Source: Deltaproteobacteria bacterium
Lineage (GTDB): Bacteria > Bdellovibrionota_C > UBA2361 > OMII01
Direction: 5' to 3'
Length of the DNA stretch: 8,896 nucleotides
NCBI GenBank assembly: GCA_023262305.1
Contig: JALRCK010000011.1
Span: forward strand, 1 to 8,896
Within the stretch, counting starts at the first letter, position 1, and the number at the start of each line of letters is the position of its first letter. The position numbers and the translations under genes are program-made. Positions 1 to 6,938 of this stretch are shown here, piece after piece. The notes beneath the pieces are model-generated. The model was not told where the DNA came from and made no database searches. It saw only the letters and a program-made list of their open reading frames with translations.

Positions 1-1752
1 CGCAGCTGATGGCTGCCAAGAGATGCCAAGGATAACCGCAGTTCTTGATATTTGAGCAACCTCCAGGAGTAAAAATGCGGCCCCGAGGAGTGCCATAACG
101 AGATCCTCTCTCATCGGCATGCCGAACGCGGGAGTCGAGCATCGCCTTTGGACGAGCGCAAATAATCCTATGATCATGAGAGTCGACACCCCAAACAACG
201 GCGGTATCGTTCGCTTATCTAAATACACATACGGCCAATCATCGGTGGTGCTTTCTGGCTCATCGAGGAGCTTTTCCGCCTGTGTTGCGAGCACGAGATC
301 GCGTAACTTTGGGTCGTTCTCAAGGGCGCTTTGAATCGATTCCTGATCGCCATGAATCAGCATCATTCCTCCAAACCCATATGGTGATTTGGGAATACGA
401 AGAATAAGTGGATATCGACCGAACACATCTCGTAGCATCGCTGCCATTCTCGCTGTTATGTATGGCTTTGAGGCTTCGAACATGAGGGTCACAACACCCC
501 CGGGGGCCAATCGTGCAGCGACAGCCTGAAAGGCCTCTCGAGTGTATACGAAGTGGTCTAATCGAGTGTTTGTCATGGCACCGTCCGTGTGGGAGTCGAG
601 GAGGCCGAACGATATTACATCGAATTTTCGGTCTGTTCGGTACAGATATGAGCGTGCGTCGGTTACCTCCGTAACCACCCGTTCATCAGCGTAGGGCTTT
701 TCAGGATGCGAGACCTGGCCCCATGTAACGATCACTGGGTCGATATCCACGGCGACGATCGAGTTCACATCGGCTCGCACCGCAGCAGCGGCATCATTGC
801 CACTGCCAGCGCCAAGGATGAGTGCGCTCTGAGCTCGTGGTCTGAATCGAAAGGGGAGATCGTAGTGCGTGTATCCCTCCCAGCCCTGGCGGTAGAGGTT
901 TGGCTTTGCCACTAACGTGGAGGGTCTCAAATCGAGCATGATCTGATATCCCGAATTATTTACCTTTATGTAACCACCCTCCATCGAGTAGGGAGGAGAT
1001 GTGACCGATTTTAAGGTCAGTTTTTGGTAAGGAGACCAAGAGATGGTCAGGTCTGAGCTTTGCATGAGAGGCAGAGAGGTCAGAAGAAATGGAATCAGGG
1101 CTAGTCCTCGATGCCACCTTTTTTGCCAGGCGTTAGCTGGTGTGATGGCTAGCGCACAGCATCCCATGAGCAAAAACCACCAGTGAGGGCCCCATGCGAG
1201 GTAACTTACAAGATAAAATGCAAGGACGCCGGCGATACTGCCCCCGATATTGTACAGGTATGGCGTTAAGGGATCTCGCCGATCTTCAAAACAAGAAGCG
1301 ATGGTGTTGCCGAGAGGAACAAAGACAAAAGCTATCAGGGTCAGGATGAGAAAAATAACGCCTAACCCAAAAACTACGATAGGAATCAGGCTCGCTGACA
1401 ATTCGTCGGTGTGAAACATGTTCCAAGCAACATACGATTGTCCGAGAGCACTCACAGCGGTGGAAACAAAGCTCCAGTCCGCTACTAGTGAAATAACGAC
1501 CAGCAGCACCAAAAGTTTTGTGAGGGCCTCGCAAAATCTTTTTCCTGCGTCATATGAGGAAGCGCTTCGCAGTCCAACGCTGAAACCGATGAAGCAACTC
1601 GTTAGGACTATGTTTTGAAGGTAGGCGAAAACTGTCACCTCTGATCCTATATAACGAATGAGTGCGAGTTGGCCGAAGATCAGGAGAAAAGAGGCGGTGC
1701 ACATCAGTCGTGCACTGTCTGTCCTTGTTCGGTCGTTTCGTTCAATCTTCAT
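1..1752 (-). CDS. Membrane-bound spermidine-synthase-like protein, C-terminus cut by the window edge
   Basis: This frame is open from an ATG at 1752 to the left edge, giving 584 codons with no stop. A TGA lies directly upstream of the ATG, and a modest AGGG lies about 9 nt before it. Residues 16-228 hold about seven hydrophobic segments; the stretch YNIGGSIAG near 167-175 is typical of the membrane part of this family. A Rossmann methyltransferase-like domain follows: LILGAGSGND (311-320) is the SAM or decarboxylated-SAM loop, VDID (335-338) the acidic end of strand 2, DAR (365-367) and APGG (416-419) later motifs. TDDWPYVYL (503-511) leads into a second membrane region whose GAAFLLLE (557-564) is also characteristic. 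Known large fusion proteins of this type carry FGLLDSHT (382-389), as here, where true spermidine synthases have a catalytic Asp in a DxTDP-like loop. I therefore doubt aminopropyl transfer; the real substrate is unknown. A C-terminal membrane domain probably continues beyond the window. Confidence 0.85.
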   Translation of the reverse strand, partial: MKIERNDRTRTDSARLMCTASFLLIFGQLALIRYIGSEVTVFAYLQNIVLTSCFIGFSVGLRSASSYDAGKRFCEALTKLLVLLVVISLVADWSFVSTAVSALGQSYVAWNMFHTDELSASLIPIVVFGLGVIFLILTLIAFVFVPLGNTIASCFEDRRDPLTPYLYNIGGSIAGVLAFYLVSYLAWGPHWWFLLMGCCALAITPANAWQKRWHRGLALIPFLLTSLPLMQSSDLTISWSPYQKLTLKSVTSPPYSMEGGYIKVNNSGYQIMLDLRPSTLVAKPNLYRQGWEGYTHYDLPFRFRPRAQSALILGAGSGNDAAAAVRADVNSIVAVDIDPVIVTWGQVSHPEKPYADERVVTEVTDARSYLYRTDRKFDVISFGLLDSHTDGAMTNTRLDHFVYTREAFQAVAARLAPGGVVTLMFEASKPYITARMAAMLRDVFGRYPLILRIPKSPYGFGGMMLIHGDQESIQSALENDPKLRDLVLATQAEKLLDEPESTTDDWPYVYLDKRTIPPLFGVSTLMIIGLFALVQRRCSTPAFGMPMREDLVMALLGAAFLLLEVAQISRTAVILGISWQPSAA

Positions 1753-2044
1753 TCAGAGGCACCCTAGCGCGTACGCACCTGCTATTCGTTACATGCACGG
1801 CACGAAATACCTGGAACACAATAGGACAAGAGTCTCCCGGGATGGTAGTCCCTTCGTAATCATTACGGACCCGGATCCGGGATGCATGGAAACTTTTGCA
1901 AGAGAGCTTTGAGTCGCAATCGTGAATGATTCGATCGCAAGATATGGAGAGCCTGGGGGGATCTGATCGAAAGGAGCCGGCACTTCCGCCTTAGCCAAAG
2001 CTTTGGGCAAAGGCGGACAGGCCGGGTCCTTCCGTTACGACAAA
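1753..2044. other. Intergenic region with several palindromes, no convincing gene
   Basis: This gap of 292 bp lies between two minus-strand genes. A 73-codon open frame exists on the minus strand (1789-2010), but it begins inside a strong inverted repeat, has no ribosome-binding site and shows no recognisable motif, so I do not call it. The region holds CGTAAT-C-ATTACG (1855-1867), the perfect 12-bp palindrome CCCGGATCCGGG (1870-1881) and the long inverted repeat at 1985-2017. It may carry the end of the upstream transcript and the promoter of the spermidine-synthase-like gene, but I see no clear -35/-10 pair. Confidence 0.5.
1985..2017. repeat. 33-bp near-perfect inverted repeat (hairpin) 27 bp past the frameshifted gene
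   Basis: The arms are TCCGCCTTAGCCAAAG (1985-2000) and, on the other strand, TCCGCCTTTGCCCAAAG. They match except for one A/T mismatch and one extra C. The centre AAAGCTTT is itself palindromic. As RNA this would form a long stable hairpin on either strand. It lies shortly after the stop of the minus-strand gene at 2045, where a terminator is expected. No T-run follows it on either strand, so it is not a textbook intrinsic terminator. It may instead stabilise the 3' end of the mRNA. Confidence 0.6.
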
Positions 2045-2856
2045 CTACCGTTCGGTTCGCTTTGCCGTATCCTTGATGTTGAAATGTCTGATCGCACCAC
2101 TCTCCATTTCAATCAGAGCGATCGCACCATCAGGATATGCACTGCCCGGTTTGTTGAACCGGTAATGCTCTCGGTCACCATTGCCGACCCCTGAGTATTT
2201 CCCCTTTGCGAGAACTTTGTTGCCGTCGGGGCTCAAGATGCGCACCTGTTTGACCTTTCCGGAAGGAGTACGGCGAGGTCTCCATTTTTGTCAGAAACCG
2301 GCTTCCACAGGAATCCTCCGGTGGGCGGGAGTTGGGCTCCGAGTTCAATATTGGGACCTGAAGGAGCCGCCGACTCTTGCTCAACAACTTCACTTTCAGG
2401 GGCTGTTTCTGCAGGTGGTGTTGGCTCTGGCGCAGGAGTTGGCTCAGGTGTAGGGTTTGGGTCGTTCACTGAGGTGTTTGGGGTGGGTGCCTCCGTTGGA
2501 GGAGGCGTTGCCGTGGTGTTGTCCTGAGCGTCGGGGGCTGAGCGACCCTGTATCGGCGTTTGCTCTGAGGCCTCAGCAGCCTCCGTTTTGGTTGAGCTGC
2601 GATAGTTCGCGATCGCATCGATCAATCGGGCGATAGAGTCCACAAGGCGTTCCATTCGGGCGAACATCCTCGGGTGGGTGGTTGATTGCTGCATGCACCG
2701 AGAGGTGAATCCCGAGAGGGAGTTCGCCAGAGCAGATACCGTGTCCTCAAGTGAGGAGGCCTTTTGGGCCTGAGTGGTGGTTGCTGCGGCGGTTGTCTCG
2801 GTGGTGGATGTGTTTTGAACGGGAGCGGTAGTGCTTCCGGTGATAGTTGTAGTCAT
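2045..2856 (-). pseudogene. Uncharacterised Thr/Pro-rich protein with a C-terminal FLWKPVSD domain, split by a -1 frameshift
   Basis: The gene starts at an ATG (2856) with a strong ribosome-binding site, AAAAGGAGAA at 2873-2864, about 9 nt upstream. The first frame codes 207 residues: a Thr-rich N-terminus (1-30), a probable amphipathic helix (about 34-85), a Pro/Thr/Glu linker (about 106-168) and the beginning of a domain, GGFLWKPVSDKNGDLAVLLP (180-199). It then runs into a TGA at 2235-2233. The -1 frame continues the same domain as SGKVKQVRILSPDGN and onward, including GVGNGDREHYRF and PGSAYPDG, to a TAG at 2047-2045. Joined, the product would be about 271 residues. No signal peptide or membrane segment is visible. 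I do not recognise a named function. The C-terminal part resembles, from memory, modules at the ends of other hypothetical proteins and has the alternating pattern of a small beta-sandwich. The break could be a real mutation, an assembly error or, less likely, recoding. Confidence 0.75.
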
Positions 2857-3115
2857 AAGCAGGTTCTCCTTTTAGCCTCGCCCCGAAATGTGAGGCGCTT
2901 GGCGCAGGACCTTTATCGGAAAAGGGGCGCGTAAGTTGCGTTAAAAACCAAAGGGAGGTAACCCGATTGATTTATGCGTGAGTGAGGCGTCGTTTGCGAT
3001 GCGCGGTATTTTTTGGTGACCGGCCCGCCTACGCCCTGCTACGGCCAGGCAAGCGCGGTCGCCCACCCGGGGTGCAGGCTCGTAATGACGGGGGAATGTT
3101 AGGGGAAAAATGATG
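2857..3115. other. Intergenic region with a GC-rich, repeat-like block
   Basis: This 259-bp gap lies between the frameshifted gene and tRNA-Phe. Next to the gene start, on the leader side, CCTTT-ATCGGA-AAAGG (2910-2925) can form a small hairpin in the 5' untranslated region. The block at about 3018-3096 is much richer in GC than its flanks and contains many short partly repeated GTAG/GGC words. It is described separately as a possible repeat. No open frame of note was found, and no promoter is clear enough to call. Confidence 0.45.
3018..3096. repeat. Possible GC-rich intergenic repeat element
   Basis: The block is about 70% GC or more and full of self-complementary words, such as GCCT (3027-3030) with AGGC (3047-3050) and several GGCC/CCGG sites. 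One edge reads on the minus strand CCCCCGTCATTACGAGCC. This resembles the GTCATTGCGAG word seen at the ends of dispersed intergenic repeats in several bacterial genomes. Only one copy exists in the window, so repeat status is an inference from composition and that edge word. Confidence 0.3.
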
Positions 3116-3188
<73 letters not shown>

Positions 3189-3205
3189 ATCTGAAGTGAG
3201 GGGAA

Positions 3206-3234
3206 TGGGTACCATGGACCCGATACAATGACAA
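3206..3234 (-). promoter_or_regulatory. Candidate promoter of tRNA-Phe
   Basis: On the minus strand TTGTCA (3234-3229) is five of six to the sigma-70 -35 consensus. A 17-nt spacer leads to TACCCA (3211-3206), a poor -10 box preceded by TGG, which could act as an extended -10. The -10 ends 17 nt before the tRNA, leaving about 10 nt of leader for 5' processing. Position and spacing fit a tRNA promoter; the weak -10 keeps confidence low. Confidence 0.35.
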
Positions 3235-3248
3235 GAGTTCTAGCTAAT

Positions 3249-3273
3249 TAAGGGGGTTGAAACCCTTTTTTTT
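3249..3273 (+). terminator. Intrinsic terminator, best in the plus orientation
   Basis: AAGGGGGT-TGAA-ACCCTTTT forms a stem with a four-base loop and runs straight into eight T on the plus strand (3266-3273). This is a good Rho-independent layout for plus-strand RNA. Read on the minus strand the same hairpin is preceded by A8 and followed only by CTTAATTAG, so it would be a weaker terminator for the PBP gene that ends 25 bp upstream at 3299. Both flanking genes are on the minus strand, which makes the stronger orientation odd. Confidence 0.55.
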
Positions 3274-3298
3274 GCCCTGGAGGGGTGTCCCAAAGCCA

Positions 3299-6200
3299 TT
3301 AACCTGGCGGTGGCAGGATGATAGACCGGCGTAGCTTCTGCCTAAGACCTTGGCCTCCCTTGGAAGTTGTAGCCTCTACCGGGGTGATATCCTTCGGTGC
3401 TGCCTCGGCTTGTTGGAAGGTAACCGTTCCCTCGGAGTCGGTGTCTGCTGGGGCAGAGGCTGCGGTTGCCTTGTTGGGAAGTGGCTCCTCATTTGTAAAC
3501 GGTGAGAGGGCTGCGCCAGAAGCCTCCATCATCGGGATGAGGGAGGTGCGAACTATCTTCAAGAGCTCTGCAGCAAGCGCGCTGGTGAAATCAAATTTAG
3601 CGGCCTCAGCTCCCGGCACATGAGCTGAGATCACTCCAAAGAATCGGTCTCCGATGTAGAAGGCGAAGGTCGCTGTTCTGTTTACAACGCGAGATGAGAT
3701 GACGTGTCCTCCGGGTCCATACGTTTCGTGTCGGTGATCTCCAGTGCCTGTCTTGCCGCCGATCGTATAGAACTTGCCATCTGACCGTGTGTAGGTTTTG
3801 AACACGCGGCGAGCCGTTCCCGACTCAACAACATTCGCCATCGCTCGCTTCAACGCGCGCGCGACCTCGGGCTTGAGCACCTGCTCTGCCTCAGCCGTAT
3901 CTAATCGGGAGAGCTTGGTCTCGTAAGGTGTTCCGGCTGCGAGGTGAACCTCATTGAGGCGAACGAGGGGAAGCTTTTTTCCGTCGTTGAGAATGATGCC
4001 CACCAGCTCGGCGAGAGCGATAGGCCTATCACCGGAGCTTCCGATCGCTGAGGCGAGAGAGGGAACCATTGAGGAGAAGGGGTAGCCGACCTTCCGCCAC
4101 TGTTTGTGGATCTCTTCAAACGACTCCATCTCCATCAGCGTGCGAATGCGAATATCCTGGGCCCTGACTGAGGGAGTCTTGAAGAGCCACTCATACACGA
4201 CCTGGCGCTCGTGAGCGCTGTTCTCGAGCACCTCTTTCAGAGGCGCTTTGGGGTGTGACTGGAGGTACGCGACGACCCAAAGTTCCAATGGATGGACGCG
4301 AGCAAGGAATCCCTGATCTTGTAGGTTGAACTTGCCAGGTGTGAACTCGTTGTACCACTTTTCTATGAGTGCAGGAGAGACCGACTTGTTTGGTGACGTC
4401 TGTTGAATAAAGGTCGACATCTCGTCGAGTGAGTCTTTGGGACGCACGTAGCGAAACATGACAGCAGCTTGTCGGGGCGAGGCGCGGGAGTCCTTCGCAA
4501 GCGTCGGAAGGAGTTCGTTTGAAGGCAATCCCTTGTAGCGATCGTAGAATTTCCTCAGGAAGTAGCTCCCCTCCTGGTCGGCGAACTTGCTCAGGAAGTG
4601 CATTCGAACTGGATCTGCTCGGGCGCCCTCCGGACGGTTCTTCTCTGCGCGAGCCTTGGTTATGGCGGGTTGGGTCGCGGCCTTCGTTGATGAGCTAAGC
4701 TTCATCCCCATGTGATACACATAGTACCGCGATAGGTCGCGCATCAGCCGCACGAAGGGAAGGTTGATGGAGTGAGTGAGTGCCTCTTGAATCGTTGGAT
4801 TTTTGCCGTTGTCCTCTTTCTTGAAGTTTACGAACGTGTGGATGCCTCCACCCGTGAAGAAAGATTCGCCAGGGCTCGCTGAATAACGGCGCTGCAGTGC
4901 AAGCTCCAAAAGCTTGGGCAGGGCGATCTTGGGGTTCTTGATAAACTCAGTGAGGACAAACTGCGAAATAGGATCGAGGTCTCTCTTGTTTGCTGCGCGA
5001 AGCTGCGCTGGAACCATCTTTGAGTACTGGTCATAGAGCTCGCCGACGATATCGAGGTACGTCGTCATTGTTCTGAGCTTGGCGGTCGATCCGAGGTCGA
5101 GTCGGGTTCCCTCGTTTATGCTGAACGGATTGTCGAAGTTGTCGGTCTGTACCCGCAGGAGGTTTGCGTTCCCTACACGCTCGTACAGTGTGAGGCTGTA
5201 AATAACCTTGGAGGGATCGCCACGATTAAGATTTCGAGCCCCGCTCAGACCAAATTTCTTGACGCTCTCCGCGTCCTTGATCTGCCGGAGCACCGAGGTC
5301 ACCCCTTCGTTAGCCTCGTTGTCCATGGTGCTTCGAACGGTCATGTCAGCTTGGTCAAGGTCATACAGTTGGGGGTATTGCATGAGCTGCAGTAACCTTG
5401 TGCGAATCGCGTTAGCAGCTTTTCGTTGGACGAATGAGACCGGAGCGTTTCTCGGAGCAGCCCGTCGGAGGGTGAGCTTGACGCTCTTTGCCGCGTCGCG
5501 TAGTTCGGCGGAGATAACCCCCTCGCGGGCGAGGAGATTGAGGTGGGTGTTAGTGAGCGTATCAAGCTCTTTGAGGCCAGCGATCAGGTAGAAGCTCGGA
5601 CGCCGATGCGCGATGAAGAGGCTAAGCATCTGCTTGTAGGCTTCAGCGTACTTTGCGGTGTTGGTGGATTGGTCCGCAGAAGTGAGCGCCTCAAGCTTGG
5701 CGTTGATCTCTTGGAAGTCTGCGCCAAACCACGCCCACAATCCATCGCCAAGACCGTTCACCTCACCATATCCCCGTAACGCTGCGAGGGGAATCGAGTT
5801 GATGTAATTTAATGTTATCGTCTTACGGGTTTCAATGGTGTTGCGCCCGTATTGATACGCTCGCAAGCTTGCGGAGGCCATCTGACGCAATTTGTCTTTG
5901 ATGCCGTTCGTTCGACCCTCTTTAGAGTGGCGATATTTCTCAAGCTGTGTAGCGATCGTGCTGCCACCGGGAGCATTGATATCGGGACTTATGATCTGCT
6001 TTGCCTTCTCTAAGATCGCTAAGCCAAAACGGTCCCATTCAACGGCTGGATTCTTGTACGGGTACGTCTGGTCAAGGATCTCCTTGTTCTCGATGAAGAG
6101 GAGTGATTTGACCACTATGTCAGGAATCGCCTCAAAGGACTCATACACCCTCTCGGGACGGTACATCGAGTAAATCGTGGTGTTGTTGCGGTCGAGGATC

Positions 6201-6730
6201 GTCAATCCTGCTCGCGTCTTCTCGGGATATGGTGGGAATATTCCGATGTCGGCGAGTTGCTTGAAGCGAGTTGAGAAGCGCGCTTGCTCGGTTACTTCAA
6301 AACCATGGGTCGTTAAGTTGTCCGTCATGCCCCTGATCTTGGTGTATCCGAGGCGCTGGTCGTACGGTCCATACTTGGGGAAAAAAGGCTCCGGGTTGGC
6401 ACCTTTCTCCAGCCGGTACGTCGCCTGTGAGGCGATCTTGGTCAGGTAGATCGATTGCCAGTAGGATGTTTTGAGCTCGAATACCAACGCACCCGCGAGG
6501 ATTAACCATACAGGGGAGGTCAAGAGAAGAAGTCTTGCAACCCGCCGTCGGAGGCGTGCAAAGAGGGTTGGTGTTGGACGTTGATGAGGCACTTGATGAT
6601 CGTGCGAAGGTTGGTGTGATGAGGGCGCTTTGAGGTCAGAGAGGGGGGATTCTCCCGGCCGCAGCGGAATGACCTTGCCGTTAGCGGTTTCTGAGTGTGA
6701 GAGATTGTGTTTAGAACTTTTATCAGTCAC
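3299..6730 (-). CDS. Large class A penicillin-binding protein (GT51 glycosyltransferase plus transpeptidase)
   Basis: The 1143-residue product is far longer than typical class A PBPs (about 700-900). It should polymerise lipid II and cross-link stem peptides in the periplasm, anchored by one membrane helix at about 66-88 after a charged cytoplasmic tail. The GT51 domain is at about 170-345. IENKE (213-217) holds the first catalytic Glu (E214), GGSTIATQLEKY (255-266) is motif 2, and RKTITLNYIN (302-311) fits motif 4. In the motif 3 region (271-283) the expected Glu appears as Gln 283. The transpeptidase has all three motifs: S548-TA-K551 with the nucleophile Ser, S654-I-N656, and K993-TGT. The 337 residues between SxN and KTG compare with about 125 in E. 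coli PBP1b, so about 200 are extra. The tail from about 1070 is Ala/Pro/Thr-rich and low in complexity. The start is GTG at 6730; an in-frame TAA six codons upstream leaves no earlier choice, and no good ribosome-binding site is seen. I recall a proteobacterial subfamily sharing the EKYRHS and LRQMASASLRAY words. Confidence 0.92.
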   Translation of the reverse strand: MTDKSSKHNLSHSETANGKVIPLRPGESPLSDLKAPSSHQPSHDHQVPHQRPTPTLFARLRRRVARLLLLTSPVWLILAGALVFELKTSYWQSIYLTKIASQATYRLEKGANPEPFFPKYGPYDQRLGYTKIRGMTDNLTTHGFEVTEQARFSTRFKQLADIGIFPPYPEKTRAGLTILDRNNTTIYSMYRPERVYESFEAIPDIVVKSLLFIENKEILDQTYPYKNPAVEWDRFGLAILEKAKQIISPDINAPGGSTIATQLEKYRHSKEGRTNGIKDKLRQMASASLRAYQYGRNTIETRKTITLNYINSIPLAALRGYGEVNGLGDGLWAWFGADFQEINAKLEALTSADQSTNTAKYAEAYKQMLSLFIAHRRPSFYLIAGLKELDTLTNTHLNLLAREGVISAELRDAAKSVKLTLRRAAPRNAPVSFVQRKAANAIRTRLLQLMQYPQLYDLDQADMTVRSTMDNEANEGVTSVLRQIKDAESVKKFGLSGARNLNRGDPSKVIYSLTLYERVGNANLLRVQTDNFDNPFSINEGTRLDLGSTAKLRTMTTYLDIVGELYDQYSKMVPAQLRAANKRDLDPISQFVLTEFIKNPKIALPKLLELALQRRYSASPGESFFTGGGIHTFVNFKKEDNGKNPTIQEALTHSINLPFVRLMRDLSRYYVYHMGMKLSSSTKAATQPAITKARAEKNRPEGARADPVRMHFLSKFADQEGSYFLRKFYDRYKGLPSNELLPTLAKDSRASPRQAAVMFRYVRPKDSLDEMSTFIQQTSPNKSVSPALIEKWYNEFTPGKFNLQDQGFLARVHPLELWVVAYLQSHPKAPLKEVLENSAHERQVVYEWLFKTPSVRAQDIRIRTLMEMESFEEIHKQWRKVGYPFSSMVPSLASAIGSSGDRPIALAELVGIILNDGKKLPLVRLNEVHLAAGTPYETKLSRLDTAEAEQVLKPEVARALKRAMANVVESGTARRVFKTYTRSDGKFYTIGGKTGTGDHRHETYGPGGHVISSRVVNRTATFAFYIGDRFFGVISAHVPGAEAAKFDFTSALAAELLKIVRTSLIPMMEASGAALSPFTNEEPLPNKATAASAPADTDSEGTVTFQQAEAAPKDITPVEATTSKGGQGLRQKLRRSIILPPPG

Positions 6731-6938
6731 AGGATTCGCGCGGTGTTACTAACACTACATAGATGCTTTTCAATTTCTCCTAGGTCCTCGGATACTGAAA
6801 GAAGTAGTCGGCATTTCGTGAAAAAAGTATGATGCCCTTGTGGGGGTCATTGTTGAACGTTAAGTTGTATGATCATCCCCTGGGCAAACTGGCCTGACAG
6901 GGCTGGCAAAAGTACGAGTTCTTCTCTATCTTGAAACG
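6731..6938. promoter_or_regulatory. Divergent promoter region between the PBP gene and alr
   Basis: The 208 bp separate two genes read in opposite directions, so both promoters must lie here or within the genes. Towards the PBP, TTGAAA with a 16-nt spacer and TAGTAA is a weak pair (minus strand, about 6743-6770). Towards alr there are two TATGAT hexamers (6828-6833 and 6868-6873), each a good -10, but neither has a recognisable -35 at 16-18 nt. CCTG-A-CAGG near 6891-6899 is a short palindrome. Neither gene has a convincing ribosome-binding site. Confidence 0.4.

Noticed and set aside
1789..2010. 73-codon open frame on the minus strand between the two left-hand genes
   Set aside because: It starts within the 33-bp inverted repeat, lacks a ribosome-binding site, has no recognisable motif, and is of a length expected by chance.
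2236..2290. Programmed -1 ribosomal frameshift in the FLWKPVSD-domain gene
   Set aside because: No canonical slippery heptamer lies in the proper frame near the junction, and I saw no obvious pseudoknot. The A5 run at the minus-strand copy of 2285-2289 is too early to keep the DLAVLLP part in frame.
2181..2527. Plus-strand frames with Gly/Val/Ser-rich products opposite the Pro/Thr linker
   Set aside because: They are the antisense of the repetitive linker of the frameshifted gene. The bias is inherited from that strand, and there is no ribosome-binding site or domain.
2910..2945. TCCGATAA on the minus strand, close to the -10 of a flagellar sigma-28 promoter, upstream of the frameshifted gene
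   Set aside because: No TAAA-like -35 lies 15 nt upstream, and nothing else in the window concerns motility.
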